Both the position numbers and the translations under genes were made by a program. The notes beneath the pieces were generated by a model that did no database searches, had not been told where the DNA came from, and saw only the letters and a list, made by a program, of their open reading frames with translations. Shown in pieces: positions 1-14,041 of a stretch of 64,000 bases of DNA. This DNA is from Numida meleagris (Eukaryota; Chordata; Aves; Galliformes; Numididae): contig NC_034414.1 in assembly GCF_002078875.1 (NCBI RefSeq), positions 29,706,450 through 29,770,449 of the forward strand. Direction: 5' to 3'. Position 1 is the stretch's first letter. Every line of letters begins with the position of its first letter.

Positions 1-93
1 GCAGTGGTTTGCATGGTGTCCCTTGCCTACGATACTCTTTTAGGGCCAGAAGTGCAAGATTACATTAAACAGTATCTGCAGCTAAATACATAA
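1..93 (+). other. Possible C-terminal coding remnant of unknown identity
   Basis: From the first base the plus strand is open for 30 codons and stops at TAA (91-93). The predicted end reads MVSLAYDTLLGPEVQDYIKQ, then YLQLNT. The codon mix and the even spread of hydrophobic and charged residues look more like protein than the AT-rich frames around it. I do not recognise it. It could be the tail of a processed pseudogene, a nested gene on the opposite strand to gephyrin, or chance; 30 open codons alone prove nothing. The left part is cut by the window. Confidence 0.2.
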
Positions 94-1498
94 AATGAAA
101 TAAGAATAATGAAGTCTCAAACTGGTGTTATATCACTGTAAAATGTATTAATTTTAGCTTACTCCACTATGCAATATACGTAAGGTTAAACTAGAAAAAT
201 TGGAAAAATAATGAAATGCAATGGTTTCATTAAGGAAGTTGTTTTAAATCTAATCTGAAGAACAGACAGAATTGCTATCGTTAAACTAAAACGGAATACT
301 TAAATGTGGTTGTTAAAAAAGTTGTGCCTGAAGTATACTTGGAAGTGCATACATTAGAAAATGTTTAACAAAGTGAGCATTAAGCAATGCTACTACAAGA
401 TGCAATTGTCCTATTTCAGGAATGCATCCCTATTCAAACCGTACTCCCTTAAACTGAGTTGAATGTGTGACTAACTCTTCAGAGTATGCTTTATTGCCAT
501 TTGCAAAGGACAACAGTCAATTCAGAATGACAGAACCGTTTTTCTCTCTGATACTGATAAAACTTCAGAAAGGAAAGTGAACTCCAGATATCTGATAACA
601 GCAAGTATTAATCATTAAGATATTCTTAAAAAGGAGAAGCAATGTTGGTGGTGATCTCCTCACCAAAATTTAGGAAAAAATAATGTCATAGTCTACAAAT
701 GGAGTTACTCATTCAGTCAGCTGGAAGATACAAGCAAAAAGCATTTGAAAGCAAAATTGCTTCAGAAGCAGATTTTTGCTGCTTATTAGGTGTTATGCTT
801 GGTGGCCTGGAACACTGAAGAAAAGTCATCTTCAAACCTAGAATTTGCCTTTCTACCTTCAAATTATTTTTTTTTTTGAATTCTTTTTTTTTCCTAGTCT
901 CCCACCTTTTTACATAAAGATTTATTTGATTTTGATCCTTGTTTTGCAGCAGACTATAAAAACAAATGTGATATTTTATGGTCAGATTAGTGTTCATGCT
1001 AACCACTTTTCAAACAGGACAGTGAAAGTGGATTGATAAACACACCACAGAAACAAGAGCGTTGCATTGGTTCCTTTTACTGGAGCAGTAAAAAAAAAGA
1101 CATTATCCAATATTTGAAACAAAATAAGATCAAAATGCAAAGGACAGTCTTCTGGGATGCAAATACAATAATGATTACATATTTTCTCTCAATTGGAACT
1201 GGCCTTATTCTGAAGATGCAAAATGAAAATGTCTCATACTAAAAGAGGGTTCAAACAAAATCTTACACATCAGTTAAAACTGCAAGTGAAAACCTTCCTA
1301 AATGATAAAGAAGTAAGAACTGATACCTACAGCAAAAACGGAAAGAAAATAGTAAACTGTTGGTCAAGAAAGCTAACAGGAAAACAAACTTGCTACTGCA
1401 AACTGACAGCATAGACTTGATTGATAGCTGAGAATAAAAAGAGGCAAAGAAAAAAGCAATACATTATTTCTTCAGAGAAGTTTTGATGATTTACATTT

Positions 1499-1560
1499 AG
1501 AATCACAGAATCATAGAATGGTTTGGGTTGGAAGAGACCTTTAAGATCATCTTAAGTTCA
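1499..1560 (-). mobile_element. CR1 3' end fragment
   Basis: The plus strand reads agaatcacagaatcatagaa, then tggtttgggttggaagagac and a run ending cctttaagatcatc. This is the reverse complement of the CR1 3' UTR including its octamer end. About 60 bp are left, so it is a severely 5'-truncated copy. Confidence 0.85.
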
Positions 1561-4500
1561 TTTATATGAAAGAGCTGGATTTTATGTTTTTAAGAGTATG
1601 AGACACCAAACAGATATGTCATATGAACAACACTGGAGACAGAGAGGATGTTTCTGTGACGTTTTAGGGACTGCTTAGGGCTCATTCAAGATCATACTGT
1701 TTCTGTCCAGAGAAGCAACATGAAGTAGTATACACAAATCTGAAGAGAACATGCATCTTATTTAAACTAAGGCCTATATTAAATTAAGACATAAATTTAA
1801 CGTCAAATAGTTAGTGCCTAAGCTCTAACATACATTTCTAAACTGTGCTAACAGAATCCAAGTGGGATGTGTAAGACACAAAAAATCTCTAGGAACACTG
1901 TACTTGGTTAAAACAAAAATTTTACTACTTGTATTATTGGCTGTGAACAAGATCTTTATTTATTTGAATGAAAATCTTAAGTAATCTCAAAATATCCTGG
2001 AAATATTATGCAGTTTGAGAAGCAGATGGTGTAAATAAAGGCAGAATGAATAAATTTTATCTCTAAATAGATATAAGAGAAGGAGATTTCTGCTGCCCTT
2101 CACCCTTGCCTCAGAAATGAGAATTATTTGTGTAGCATATTGAACATTATTAAAAGAATAAATGTTTTTACTGAAAAGAACTATGAAAACTTAACCAATG
2201 TGACAGTGATCCTTTGTATCTCAATTTTTCTCCACCTTTTATCCCCCATCTTTTCAGGGCATTACTCGAAAAGGAATGACTTGGCAACTTGACAGCTCTA
2301 TTTTCTCCACAAGGTAAAAATGGTACTAACTACTTGGCTTACACGTGTACCTATTACTAAAAAGAATCATAAACTAAACAACTACTTGTTTAAAAGCAGT
2401 AGTATGAGAGGACGAAAAATTTTAAAAATTTAACTTGATTGCTGTGTATGTGTGTCTATAAATACATATGCAGGTGTTTATATTTTTAAACTCTTGCTGG
2501 CTTTATGTTGAATATGAGTTAATTGCAAGCTTATGGGAAGAATGTCTTATAGCATTATCAGTCATGTTTAACAATGTACATAGACACATTACCTGCATTT
2601 GTTAAAGAACATTCACTGGTAAAATAAATCTAATGCTCTCCTTGAAACCCTTCCTCTGAAATACCTTACTTGGAGCTTTTAGAATTTTGTGTACTGAGAA
2701 GCTATCATGCTACCGTTCAGCCTTATCTTGGTACAATCTCATACGCTGGCAATTTCACTGATCAATCAGCCACAGAAGTAAGTGTTAGATATCTCAGTTA
2801 TATCCTGCCTAACTGGTATTAAGACTTTTTCAACTTCTTGCCCATTCCAGTTCAACTGCCTTTTTAAGCTGCTGTCAATCACATGAGCTAAAAATACAGA
2901 AGTGATATATAAAACTCTTGTCCTCAAGCACACTATAAATTATTCCCTAACCCTTGACATACAATAACAAGATTGACATTTTAAAATAAGTTTCATTTCT
3001 ATTAGAAGCATTTTCTTTTAAATGAAATTTCAACTGACTTTGTATTTCTTTTCCCTGACCCAGCAACAGCCAATTCCAATGCACCATGAAAACAACCCAA
3101 TTTTCAAATTACTGCAAACATGAAAACTATTCTTCTTGAATGGTGTAAACGTCAAAGTGATTTTGTGAGTTTTAAAACAATATTTTGGTGCAAATTTGAT
3201 CAAATAACATCAGTAAATTAAACACATAGCAGTTATGAAATATCACACCAATATTACATGCGTAGCCCTTATTTTTCTTTGGACACTTAGGTATTATGAT
3301 TCCATTATAATTAAGTTCTGTAGAACTTCTGCAGAAGACAAGATAAGGCTATTTCATTTTAATCTCCCTTCTCAAAAAGTGGTTTCATGTTATACTTACT
3401 GAACACTATCCAAAATGTTCTGAATGAGGAATAACTGAAGACTTCATAGAGTTCTCTGGTGTGCTTTGCTCTAAAATAATAAACATCCGTATACACAGGA
3501 AGAAATTTATTTTTATGAAATCTTTGTGAGGCTCAGGGATAATTTTACTCTACAAACATGAAACTGAGACACAGAGACATCTAGACTAAATTTAACCTGA
3601 CATGCCTACAGCTGGATTTATTTCAGAATGCAAAGCCCCTGGGCTGCTATTTATTTCAACTGCATTTGGAGTGCTCAGCATATGTAAAAATCCTTCAGTA
3701 CATGTATCATGAAGGACACAGAGAAAATGAGTAACTCTAAAAATGATTTAAGAAGGTTTTCCAGCATAAAACTTGAAGTTTGCATCAATACAGAGACAGA
3801 TAATGCAATAAAATCTTCCTTGGTACCCACTCAGGACTTTCTGGTACAGCACCATGCTTTCCCTTCCAACAGCCCACTCTTTCACATGAACTGAAAGGAG
3901 GAGAATTGCACTCCCTATTCACCCCATCTGCTACATCTAGGAAGCACAATTCAGTTTTAATATTGAGATATTATCAATATCTAAAAATATGTTGGTGGGG
4001 AAGGGACAAGGTCTGTTTGGCACTTAGAGTTTCTGCTGTGTTTCTACCTGGTTCAAGGCCTATGGACCTTGAAACTTTTGATCCAAGGTCTTTGGGAGTA
4101 AAAAAAAAAAAAAGCATCATTTTGCTGAATTCCAAAGGATTTTGAATCAAACTTGCAATTTCTAAAAAAGCATAAGACCTATGTTTGATGCTTACAGTCC
4201 AGCTTCCTGAAACTGACTACTGAGGTCCTTTCCATTTCTGTTAGAAAAAAATGAGCACATGAACAGCAACAATAAAATTAAAACAATGGTATGCTTTAAA
4301 AGCCACCAGTCAATGAATTTTTGGGCCTGGAGTCCATAAGACATCATCAATTTTCTTCTGTTCTTAAAGCATCTTTAAAATTAAATTTCAGCTTCTATAT
4401 AGGTGTTCGAAAGCAATTTTGTTTGGACACTTTACTTATCATTCTAAGATGAATGGTTGAACAACATTTTTAATTCTATGAGCCGGAGCAAAATATTCAT

Positions 4501-4977
4501 TTCCCCACATGACTCTACACTGATAAAAATGTTCTTGGCACAGACATGGTTTAAGGCTGTAAAATTGCTGTCTTTTGTGGTCTTCAAAGAAAATTAAAAC
4601 ATTATCAACACACGATGTTGAATTTAATGACAGAATTTTTAAAATCTGTGTCACAAAATCTTTGTATGTAATTATATACATATCCAGCATCTACAAATGG
4701 GAAATGCTTGATAGGAAATTGCTTTTTAAATTTCAATGAGTAGCCTTTTAGCATCACATGTCACAAAGAACCAAAATTTTGCCTTACAAAGAAAGCATGT
4801 TTCCCACAGTTATATAAAATAACATGATTTTTTTTGCATAAATTAATTTATGTTAATGATGTTGCTTAAGTTTACCATTTTTTATTTGAGCTAGGAGCAT
4901 CAAATTTGAAGGGCTTCAGGTATAAGAGGAAGAACCAATAAATAAAGGTGATGAAAATCTTCATATGGTGTTCTTTA

Positions 4978-5140
4978 TAGTCATAGAATCATAGAATGGC
5001 CTGGGTTGAAAAGGACCTCAAAGATCATCTAGTCTCAACCCCCCTGCTGAGTGCTGGGTCGCCAACCACTAGACCAGGCTGCCCAGAGCCACGTCCAGCC
5101 TGGCCTTGAATGTCTCCAGGGACTCCTAGGACCTAAGATC
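4978..5140 (-). mobile_element. CR1 3' end fragment
   Basis: Starting at tagtcatagaatcatagaat, this segment carries the CR1 3' UTR, with the familiar aaggacctcaaagatcatct and agaccaggctgcccagagcc blocks and the end of ORF2 (ttgaatgtctccagggact). It is about 160 bp long, 5'-truncated, and in gephyrin sense like the other copies. Confidence 0.93.
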
Positions 5141-8100
5141 TCCTAGTCAGTGATGTATAAAGTACTCAGAAAAATCCTCAGACTTTTACACCTTCAAATA
5201 TAAAAAAGAATACAGTTCTTTTAAATTAAGATTCAAACTAAGGAGCTGTAAGGAAAACAAAGCTTCAGTCTCTGAATTTATCTTCTGAGCAGCAAATTGC
5301 CAGTACAGCAACCTCAGTGAAGAACTATGTTTCTGCCTGTCTGCTGAAGTAGAAACACTCACTATATTTCTCTGAGGAGAATCCTTAAAGTGAAATCAGA
5401 ATCCTCATAGATGAATAACTTGATTTCAGAGAGTTCATAAGCCATGGAAAGGAGATGGGAACAGAGCAAATGCTGCACTGAGAACTGTCAAACACAAGTT
5501 AAATTCTTTTTGAAAGCAATCAGAACTACGAAATCACTGGAAACAGGATTTGCATTTAGGATTTTGCTTTGAGCCGCAAAGGCCCAAAAGGATAAGATTA
5601 CTTTAGTGCTGTCTCAAATTTGGCAGTCCAGATTGCAAGGTCCAGCACCACACAATCATCAGCCTCTCCCCTGCTGTTGTGTGCCTGGCACGTTGGGCTG
5701 AGAACAGAACATTTATTTGGCTGGGCTTCTAGCAGCACTGAATCTTGGAAACTGGTAAAAGAAAAAGGGACATGACAATACTGTGAATAATGACACTCCT
5801 TCCCTCCAGCTCTTACATGAAAAGCTATACGTTAATTGGGCTTAGCAAAAACTTGTTTCCAAGTTACAAAACTGTATTTAAAAAAATTGAAAGTATGAGA
5901 AAAATCTGGGGAGCCCTGATAGGAATCCACCAGCATTTAAGCTATACAACACTGACAGTGTTGTACATATCCAAATTGATTTCCATGTGTTAAAAAAAGA
6001 TACTGTCCACTAGAGACACACGCACATTAGATCACACTTACAGCATTTACATCAGTGGATGTTCCCGAAGTCGTAACAGCAATGTAACAGAAGCTATGAT
6101 TCACTTTGATTTGATTATCTAGGCTAATTTTCCAGAACTACTTCTACTGAAGTTGACTCCAAAGAGCTGGAGCTGTTGGGAGCTGAACATAGAGAGCAGC
6201 TGCAATGAGAGTTACTACTAGTCTAACAGAACAAATGATTAGATTCTGAAACAACCATTTAAGTGGTAAAATACAAATAAATGGTAAGCACTGTATGCTG
6301 GTGAGCAGCCTGTGTCTGAATTGTTTTTTAAAAAATGATATTCATAGCTCTCTGATTTGACCTAACTTGACTACACATCCTTGCAATAAGGTGGGATGGA
6401 AGGAGAAGAAACGGAAAAATTCACACATGGAAATTTAACACTGAAACCTAAACACTTGTCTTTTACTGAAAAAAAAAAAAAAAAAAACAACTTCAAAGTT
6501 CAAGTGGAGAAAGGTGGAAATTATTTATGAATTACTTGATTTTAGATTTTCATAATATAGAGATGCATAGAATATTATCTGGAATATATCTTGTGATTTT
6601 ATTATTCAGTTTCTTAGTGCCTATACTTCCTAACTGACACTTGAACTTTATGTATTCTCCCTTTGACAAATGCAGAGTGGACAAGCATTTTACCAAAACA
6701 AAAATAAAAAAAAATAAAAAATTTGATACGTTGAGTAGGTAAGTTTTAAAGCAATATCTTTAATAGGAAATATGTCTTTCACAAGACCAGTTTTTACCAC
6801 TGTTCTGAATGTTCAACAGTTCTCTCTGTAAATGAACCTATTGCTTGGAGTAAATTTAGAAATACAGAGCAAAATAGCAAGTGCAAATCTTCTATACAAG
6901 GAGCAGTTTTTTTCACAGAAATCACAAGGTAAGTACTATGCACAGTGAAGCTGTAAGACTAAGTAAACTTTGCCATTATTTTGAACGTAGGAATTACTGA
7001 TGGTTCTAATCTGAGATGCAGTACAGCAGATAAACAAACATATTGCATTTAAAGTGCAACTACAAATAAATGAGCAGGTTTTTCAATTAAATTTTGAAAA
7101 TGAATTCTATTGTAAATATCTAAGATGGCATTAATTGAAGTTATTCATTTATACCTTGATAAGATAATTGCTGTAATGGACTTTCCTTCCTGATGTAACG
7201 TGAAGTTTTCCTATACACTCACTCCTAAGCTGTCACAAATGTACTTCTTTATATGACATCTAGTTCTTGTAGCAAGAATGATTCTCTGCTCTAGTATGGC
7301 AGAAAGAATGCTATATAAGATACTCATGCATAAAAATAACAAAGATAAAAGTACTACAGCTGTCTTCAATGGGCAAGGAAATTAGATCACTGGCTTTTCA
7401 TAAAGTTTTGCATTTTAACATTTCCTGAGGAAACCAGGTTTCTCTAAAACTCAGAATTCTACTCCATTTGTTCTTTCGTAAGCCCAGAGGAAAGTACTAC
7501 TATCAGCAAATAGAATACCAAACAGAAAGGTTTGAACTCTTGTCCATGTCTAAGGAGAAATACTTACAAATTCTAATCTTAATTAAAAACTCACCATTCC
7601 ATTAGCAACCGCAAAAATATAATACAGAAAAAGAAGAATGGATTGTAGCAGTATAACTGCACAAAACCCCAAAAGGATTAGTGTATCCTTATTGGCTCTG
7701 CTATGTTCATTGTTGCGCTGCAGATATCACAGAGACATAAAGGCATACTTTCTCTTCATGACAGTTTTCTTCTTTCCAAGCTGAAGACCTTGTCAAAGAG
7801 TGCTACTGAGAACTCTACGGAGAGCAATGGGGTAGGCAACCCCAATTTAATGAAGCAGTTTTTCTTCAGTGCATGAGTATTTTTATGTCATGTTTACAAT
7901 CAAATTCTCTCTCTGCTGGGTTTCTGTTTGAAAGCAGAGGATGGAGAGGAACTGGTTACATTTACTTCACTTTGTCTCCCCTATCCAAGGTATAGTCTTA
8001 ATTGCTGAATAACAATCTCTGTTTATGTCATGAGAATGATCTTATGTTAGAGAAAATAAAGGCACAGCTCCACTCTTTGGGGTCATGGCCTTCCACATCC

Positions 8101-8194
8101 TGAAACACTTGCTTAAATTATGTCACACTGAGACTTTAGTTGCTACATGAAGTGAGAAAACCACTGATCTTCTGATAAAAATTCACTATATTGC

Positions 8195-8217
8195 AATAAT
8201 AATAATAATAATAATAA
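8195..8217. repeat. (AAT)n microsatellite
   Basis: Seven to eight perfect AAT units. Confidence 0.95.
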
Positions 8218-10000
8218 AATCTCCAGTTGATATAAAGATTGAGAAGTTTTAAAAAGAAAAAGCAAACAAAAAGAAATTCCAGTTCCTGAAATTACTGTGC
8301 ACTGATATCTTTGTAAATTCACTATTTGTGTGATACATTTACTTCACAGAAGTGGATGTTAATTGATATAAAAAAATACGAACTTTGAGTCGCTCCTGTC
8401 AAGTCTGCTTATTATGGACTTACAATAATGTGTAAGACAGGGGCATAAACACTGAATAAAAAAACAGCCTAATAACATGACCAATAACAAAACCATATAA
8501 TTTACTCATTATACCTGAAAGCCTAAGGACCATGTATGGTATCTCAAATGTATTTTTATTTCTTAGAATTGTTTCATACTTCTCTTCCTGTTCTTCTAAC
8601 AATTGTCAAAAACAGTGCTAGAAACAAAATTTCAATGACCTGAAATTCAAGTGTCAGACATTTTGTGTGGATATTCATTTAGATTTTTCCTTTCAATTGC
8701 TGTATATTCATAATTATATTAATGATATTAAAAAAACCAACAAATTGTTATTTAAACGTTCTATGGTGCCTAAGAATTGAATGAAGACCTTTTCAGTTAT
8801 TTTACAATTGCATAGTCTATTATTGTAGATAGATGTATTCTTCTAAACTTTTTATCTGTCAAATTGCTGCTGGCAATTTGCAGTTTAAAATATCAGAATA
8901 AATTAAGTCAAAAATTGTATTAATTAGTTAGCAATGCAGGGAGAATTGCCATTGAAAAATGAGTAAGAAAACCAATTCAAAACAAGGACTAAGAAGTATA
9001 AGGAGTCACAACAATCTTAAACCAGCACAAAGAAGCTGGCATACAACCTCAGTGCAAGAGAGCCAGAAAAGCCTTCTGGAAGTCCTGGATGCAGAATTTG
9101 CAGATAGGCAGCAAACTTGAAATGCTGGCCTTATCGTGCACACCTTATGGTTGCTCTCGAGTCTAGCTGTCAAAAGTAGTCCCTTCTGCCCTCAAGATAA
9201 AAATGGTATCTCCATCAAACCAATTGTGCAGCGCAGTGTACAAATATTTACTGTAAATATTGACAGAGATATTTAAAATCCTCTGCCTAAAACTGAATTC
9301 TAGATTCTATGCTGGTGGTAAATGCCTGAAACTCAGGAGTACAGTTCCCAGTCTTGTAGCACTGCCTTCTTTACAATGGAGCCTAATTAGAAAGGAGAAA
9401 TAGACTCTCATCCGTCTTTAGCCAGAAAGAACAAGACTCAGTTATTTACAGTGTTGTGCAGTATATACTGTATAGAATACTTTGACCTAGAACACTTAAG
9501 AATCTTCCTGCAGTCTCTGCATGGACTTCTGAAGTTGTAAACTCAACAGATAAACTATGTATTGCAGGAAACAGTATCTCCCCTTCTCTGAATACTTTGA
9601 GTACTTAATTCCTCGTACTGGTGTGTCTGTCCTTGTATTATCAGGTAAGGCACAGAAGTCTCTATTGTTTAATTAACAATGATTAGTATGCAATCAAATC
9701 TCATTAATCATTATACAGCCAATACATATTCCAAAACTATTTTTCTGAAAATAATTTACTTGTTGGAGAGAAAAATAACATAAAAATTTGCAGATCTTTC
9801 GTAACACAAACCATTCAATAAGCCTAAATAAAAAAGATGACATTCCCTTTGCAAATCATTCTTATGTTATTTTTTTTTTTTTAAGAAAAAAGAGGATAGC
9901 TCTTTAATAACATTTCACTGCCACTATACTTTCAACCAGCAGATCAATAGGTTTCCTTCATCAAGCTTTTAGCCAAACACACAGCACATGCAGAAGCCAG

Positions 10001-10028
10001 AGGGGAGGGAGAGAAAGAGAGAGAGAGA
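10001..10028. repeat. GA-rich tract
   Basis: An imperfect purine stretch ending in several GA repeats. Confidence 0.85.
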
Positions 10029-13000
10029 TTGATGCTGGTAATAAAATTCTGAGACACAAATAAATATAAACAATGGAGCTACTGCACAATACTACCTATG
10101 TGTAATTTTATAAATTAGGAGACTGTGGACCTCCTTTGATTGGTCAGTTTAACATTTTTAAGAACAGTATTTTTAAGAAACAAGCTGAACTTGAAGTACA
10201 TCTAAAAATGTCAGTGACACTGATCTGATCTAATTCATTTCTTAAGTGAACTGCTGGTATTTAAATAAAATGTACCGTATTTTCTAACAACTGGATAGGG
10301 AGTAAATTAGAGGTACATAATATGCATACTATGTACAACTGCTAATTTGGCATCATTCCTAATTAATATTTCCACTTTTAGAAGGATCATTTAAGTACTA
10401 CTGGTAACACAAAAATTACAAGTATGAAGCTAATGGGTTTTCAGGAAAGGAAAGAAAAACTATTGCATCTTGCGAACTTCGAAGAGAATATGAATTTAGA
10501 TTACATTGTTACACCATCCTAGAGCACTAAAGCTCTACTTCTCTTGCAACATCAGAATCTCCTTTTAAAGAAATTCACTTTGCTTTAATTAACTAAAACC
10601 AGAGACAATTTCTCATTCTAGATAAGTGGAATTGTTAAGGTGCTTACTGAGAGTAGGGAGGTGGTTAGTATTATTATCCTATAATGCCTAGAGCTCAGCA
10701 AAGCATGAAAAATGTTCTGTTACTGAAGGTAAGCATGAATTTTTTAAAAAACCTTCTGCCTGTTCTTCACAAAGCAACATCAGTTGACCACATCCACAGT
10801 TTTACCAGTGCACACTGGTGACAATAAAAAGGAACCAGTAAAAAAGATGTTTTCCTAATTATTGGACTCTGAGATGGAAAACGGCCTCTACAAGGGTATT
10901 ACTATGAAGAAAATCAGGGAGCAAATTCTACCACAAATTCTTTACAATGCAGAATGCACAGATCCCTCATTTGTCTTTTGATGGAAAATCCTTTATTTCT
11001 TCAATTAAAGATCTTGTAAGTAACAGAATAAAAAATTCCCTGATAGTAAAACTCACTTTCCTTTTTGGCTACCTTAGTTCTAGAATCACCAGTGCATCCA
11101 ATTCCAGAGCTTTTCTCAGAAACTAAAACTATAAGCAAATTTTTTAAGATGAATGTACAATGTCACTTTCAGAAAAGCAGACTTCCTTGCCTCCTTTTAT
11201 CTTCAAATAGCTACAACTGTCAGAGATCTTCAGTTTCAAACAATTTGTTTTTATGGATCTGTGATTGGCTCAGACTGTTCCAAAATGCATAGGGTGTTAT
11301 TTTGCCACCAAACAAGAATGTATTCATGTTTTCTAGCACCTTCAGTTTAAAAGAAGGCAGTTGTTGTCTTGCTCATATGTTTCATAAGCATAAACTGACC
11401 AGCTGGAAATTTTTTAACTGCATCACAAGATCTGCCACACAGCCAGATTATCTGTTTTTTAGATATTCATATCTTCCATTTGAAGAGAAAATAAAGGATG
11501 AATTGCTTGTCATTCTGTCATGTCATAATGCCACCTTGATACTTCAGCTAGCAGACCCTACATAACAAATCACAAAAGACTTCCTTTGCGGACAGTGTTC
11601 ACTAAGTTTTCATACACCTTATACTCCAGTTCCCTTTTTCAGTTGAGGCAGAATCGAACTATTCCAAGATCACAAATCACTAATACAGTCTGATAGCTTT
11701 GGAGAAGGCAAAACAGTTTTTGGAATCTGATCAAGCAGGACAGCTATACATACTGACCAGCCACTAAAGAAAACACATTGGCTTGTATTTCTTTCAGAGT
11801 GGTGCCTTCAGAAAGGAAAAAGGACAAATGGCTGTGAAGTTGCAGGCAAAGCAAGAATACAGTTTCTCTGGAAGTGGCATACTTCCTTCACAATCTCAAA
11901 GAGTATGGTGACCATTTTTGCAGTTAGAGAACTATCAGAGTGGGAATCTTCAGAAACAATGTGACATCAAGGTTTTTTTTAAGAAAAATTCATACTGATC
12001 ATTCAGAATGACTGGTCAAGTGGAGATGGTGTTTGCCTTGTATCTGTAAGCACTCAATTTCATTTCTCAGTCCCTGCCTTGGTAAATGCATATAGCATTA
12101 ATATATTCCACGTTGCTGTTTTGCGTTAGTCACGATCAAAAAGCAAGGCTTTCATGTAAAATGGTAATGAGGCTTAAACTGCAGAATACATATCAGGAGC
12201 TTTTACGAACAGATACTTGATCATCTTTAAAACAATTTGTCTGCTGTTGAAGCCAGACTGCAATTATTTGTCTATAACAGAAGAATTGTTAAGCATCTTT
12301 CTTCTTGAAAACTTTTTATAAGATATTTTGTCCGGTCATTCACTGAAACTAGAAAACAACTTTTTAATAATAAGGATAAAGGTTATTGCTAGGAGTTATT
12401 GCTTGAGAAGCTGAAACTTTAGAGAATAAATCAGATGTGTATCAGCAAGGTACTGCTTACACACTGCTCATCTTGATTAGGATGTACTCACGATTAAGAG
12501 TAGGTGAGCTCCTTTTTGTATGATGCTCATCAGCAGAACATTAATATCAGCTCCAGAACTTGTCCAACAGTACGAGATGGGGTGAACTGTGTTCTTTTTA
12601 GGAGATCTTGTCAACTTTAAGGATTCTTTTAAAATACAAAATAAATGAACTCTATGCGCTCAGGTCTGCTTCAATATTACTGAAAACCTCAAGTCCACCT
12701 TTTTGATACTCATCCACTGATCACTTATAAGTTGAAGCCTAATCCTTACATAGTTGTTCACAGTACTAATTTGACAATATTTTATAAATTCTGACTTTAT
12801 CCTATGATTGTGTGGATGATACTTAATATCTTCTCCCTGAAAAAGGTGTGAAAAGCCAGTCTTAAATAACCTATTTTTTTTTTTACCCTAATTACAATTA
12901 AATGCATTTTTCTTTTAAAATCTTGCTAAGTTGGTACTATACCTTTTATTTAGAGGACTATAGTGAAGTTGATATGGAAGTTTTTAGAAGAATATATCCA

Positions 13001-13480
13001 TCTCAGGAAGGCAGTGGACCAAGACGTAGTTTTTGGAAACAACAGTAAACTTCAGATATTCTTAGGCAATGTACATTTAGACAAATAACTAACTATAATA
13101 TAATGGTCATTTCTACAGAGCCCTTCCACTTTCATTGCTTCTTGCAGTCATCTGCAGTAGACATCTGTAAGTCTATTCTGAAAGCAATCTCATTTTAAAG
13201 TAAGAGATAATTAAGGATGCTTTAATTATACAATTTCTGTTTGTATGCTACGTATTAGTTGCCTAGCTTGACGATATATCATGGTGGTCCCAGACTGGTA
13301 CAGTGATTTTAAAACCACGCTGAACATAGCTGCAGGTTGATCATGCAATTTCTGCCCCCGCAAGCTGATTTTTCCCCATTTGTGCACAGTGCAATGCAAA
13401 AAAAGAAAAATCTAAATAAAACCAAAGAAGTGTGATGGCAGAGCAGGTCGACTGTGTGACAGAACACGTGCAAAGTATAC

Positions 13481-13522
13481 CTCAGAAACACTATAGGTGG
13501 ATGAGCACGAAGGGAGCCGAGC
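13481..13522 (-). CDS. GPHN: Gephyrin 14-residue cassette exon (ARLPSCSSTYSVSE)
   Basis: A 42-bp phase-0 micro-exon encodes ARLPSCSSTYSVSE. The acceptor is tgcacaaccag and the donor gtatactttg. It appears identical to the optional 14-residue insert remembered from long mammalian gephyrin isoforms, where it follows the 19-residue cassette and precedes VQSRCSS. It is rich in Ser and Thr and adds one Cys, so it could add modification sites to the linker. The donor is weak (gtatac instead of gtaagt) and the exon is very short; both fit an exon that is usually skipped. GC content is clearly above the flanking intron. The identity is firm because all 14 residues and both borders fit. Confidence 0.93.
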
Positions 13523-14009
13523 CTGGTTGTGCAGTGGGGAAAAGAAAACATTGTTAAAAAAGAAATGGTGGCACAGTCAGGGTCTTAGAAGGTTTTCTGT
13601 ATAGGTGGTTCCAGCACTGAGATAGTAGCAGAGGGTTCATTAAGTTTCTATGACCAGCTATTTCAGAAACTCCAAATTTATGCCTTTTAAGGTGGAAGCT
13701 TCTTAAAAGGAAAAAATAAAAGATTTTGCATTTATGAAATACTTAAAACTAACGATGAATCTGAATTGTCAATTCTGCCTCTTCTGTTTAATTAATAATG
13801 TGAAGAGAAAACCATCCTTAGGACAGTAAGGTATTCTAAAAAGAAGTTTTACCAGCCTTCTCCATTTGACACTATTGGTTTTATTCCAACTCTGCAAAAC
13901 TCTGTGAAAACATACTAGAGGCCTTTTTCCTCCCTGTATTTCTCTATCTTTTTAGTTGTTCAGAACCAGATCTTTGGCAATAGGGGTTTTTCTTCAACCT
14001 CAGTCCCAC

Positions 14010-14041
14010 AAAACAAAACAAAACAAAACAAAACAAAAAAA
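14010..14041. repeat. (AAAAC)n microsatellite
   Basis: About five perfect AAAAC units followed by a short A run. Confidence 0.95.

Larger units (their letters stand above)
1..13480 (-). other. GPHN: Gephyrin intron downstream of the 14-residue cassette
   Basis: This intron runs off the window start. I searched its minus strand for the next constitutive exon (mammalian [20 protein letters not shown]) and did not find it, so it should lie below position 1. Contents: a short open frame at the extreme left on the plus strand (1-93), CR1 3' fragments at 1499-1560 and 4978-5140, a run of 19 A at 6469-6487, (AAT)n at 8195-8217 and a GA-rich tract at 10001-10028. Elsewhere I see only AT-rich intron. 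Confidence 0.82.

Noticed and set aside
12480..12600. Minus-strand stretch SGADINVLLMSI...QKGAHLL resembling a MoeA/gephyrin E-domain segment or ankyrin repeat
   Set aside because: The resemblance is short, lacks splice borders and stops soon. It is not the gephyrin peptide expected at this point of the gene.
1..13480. Search for the constitutive exon starting [12 protein letters not shown]
   Set aside because: No segment with this peptide and splice borders was found, so the exon is taken to lie outside the window.
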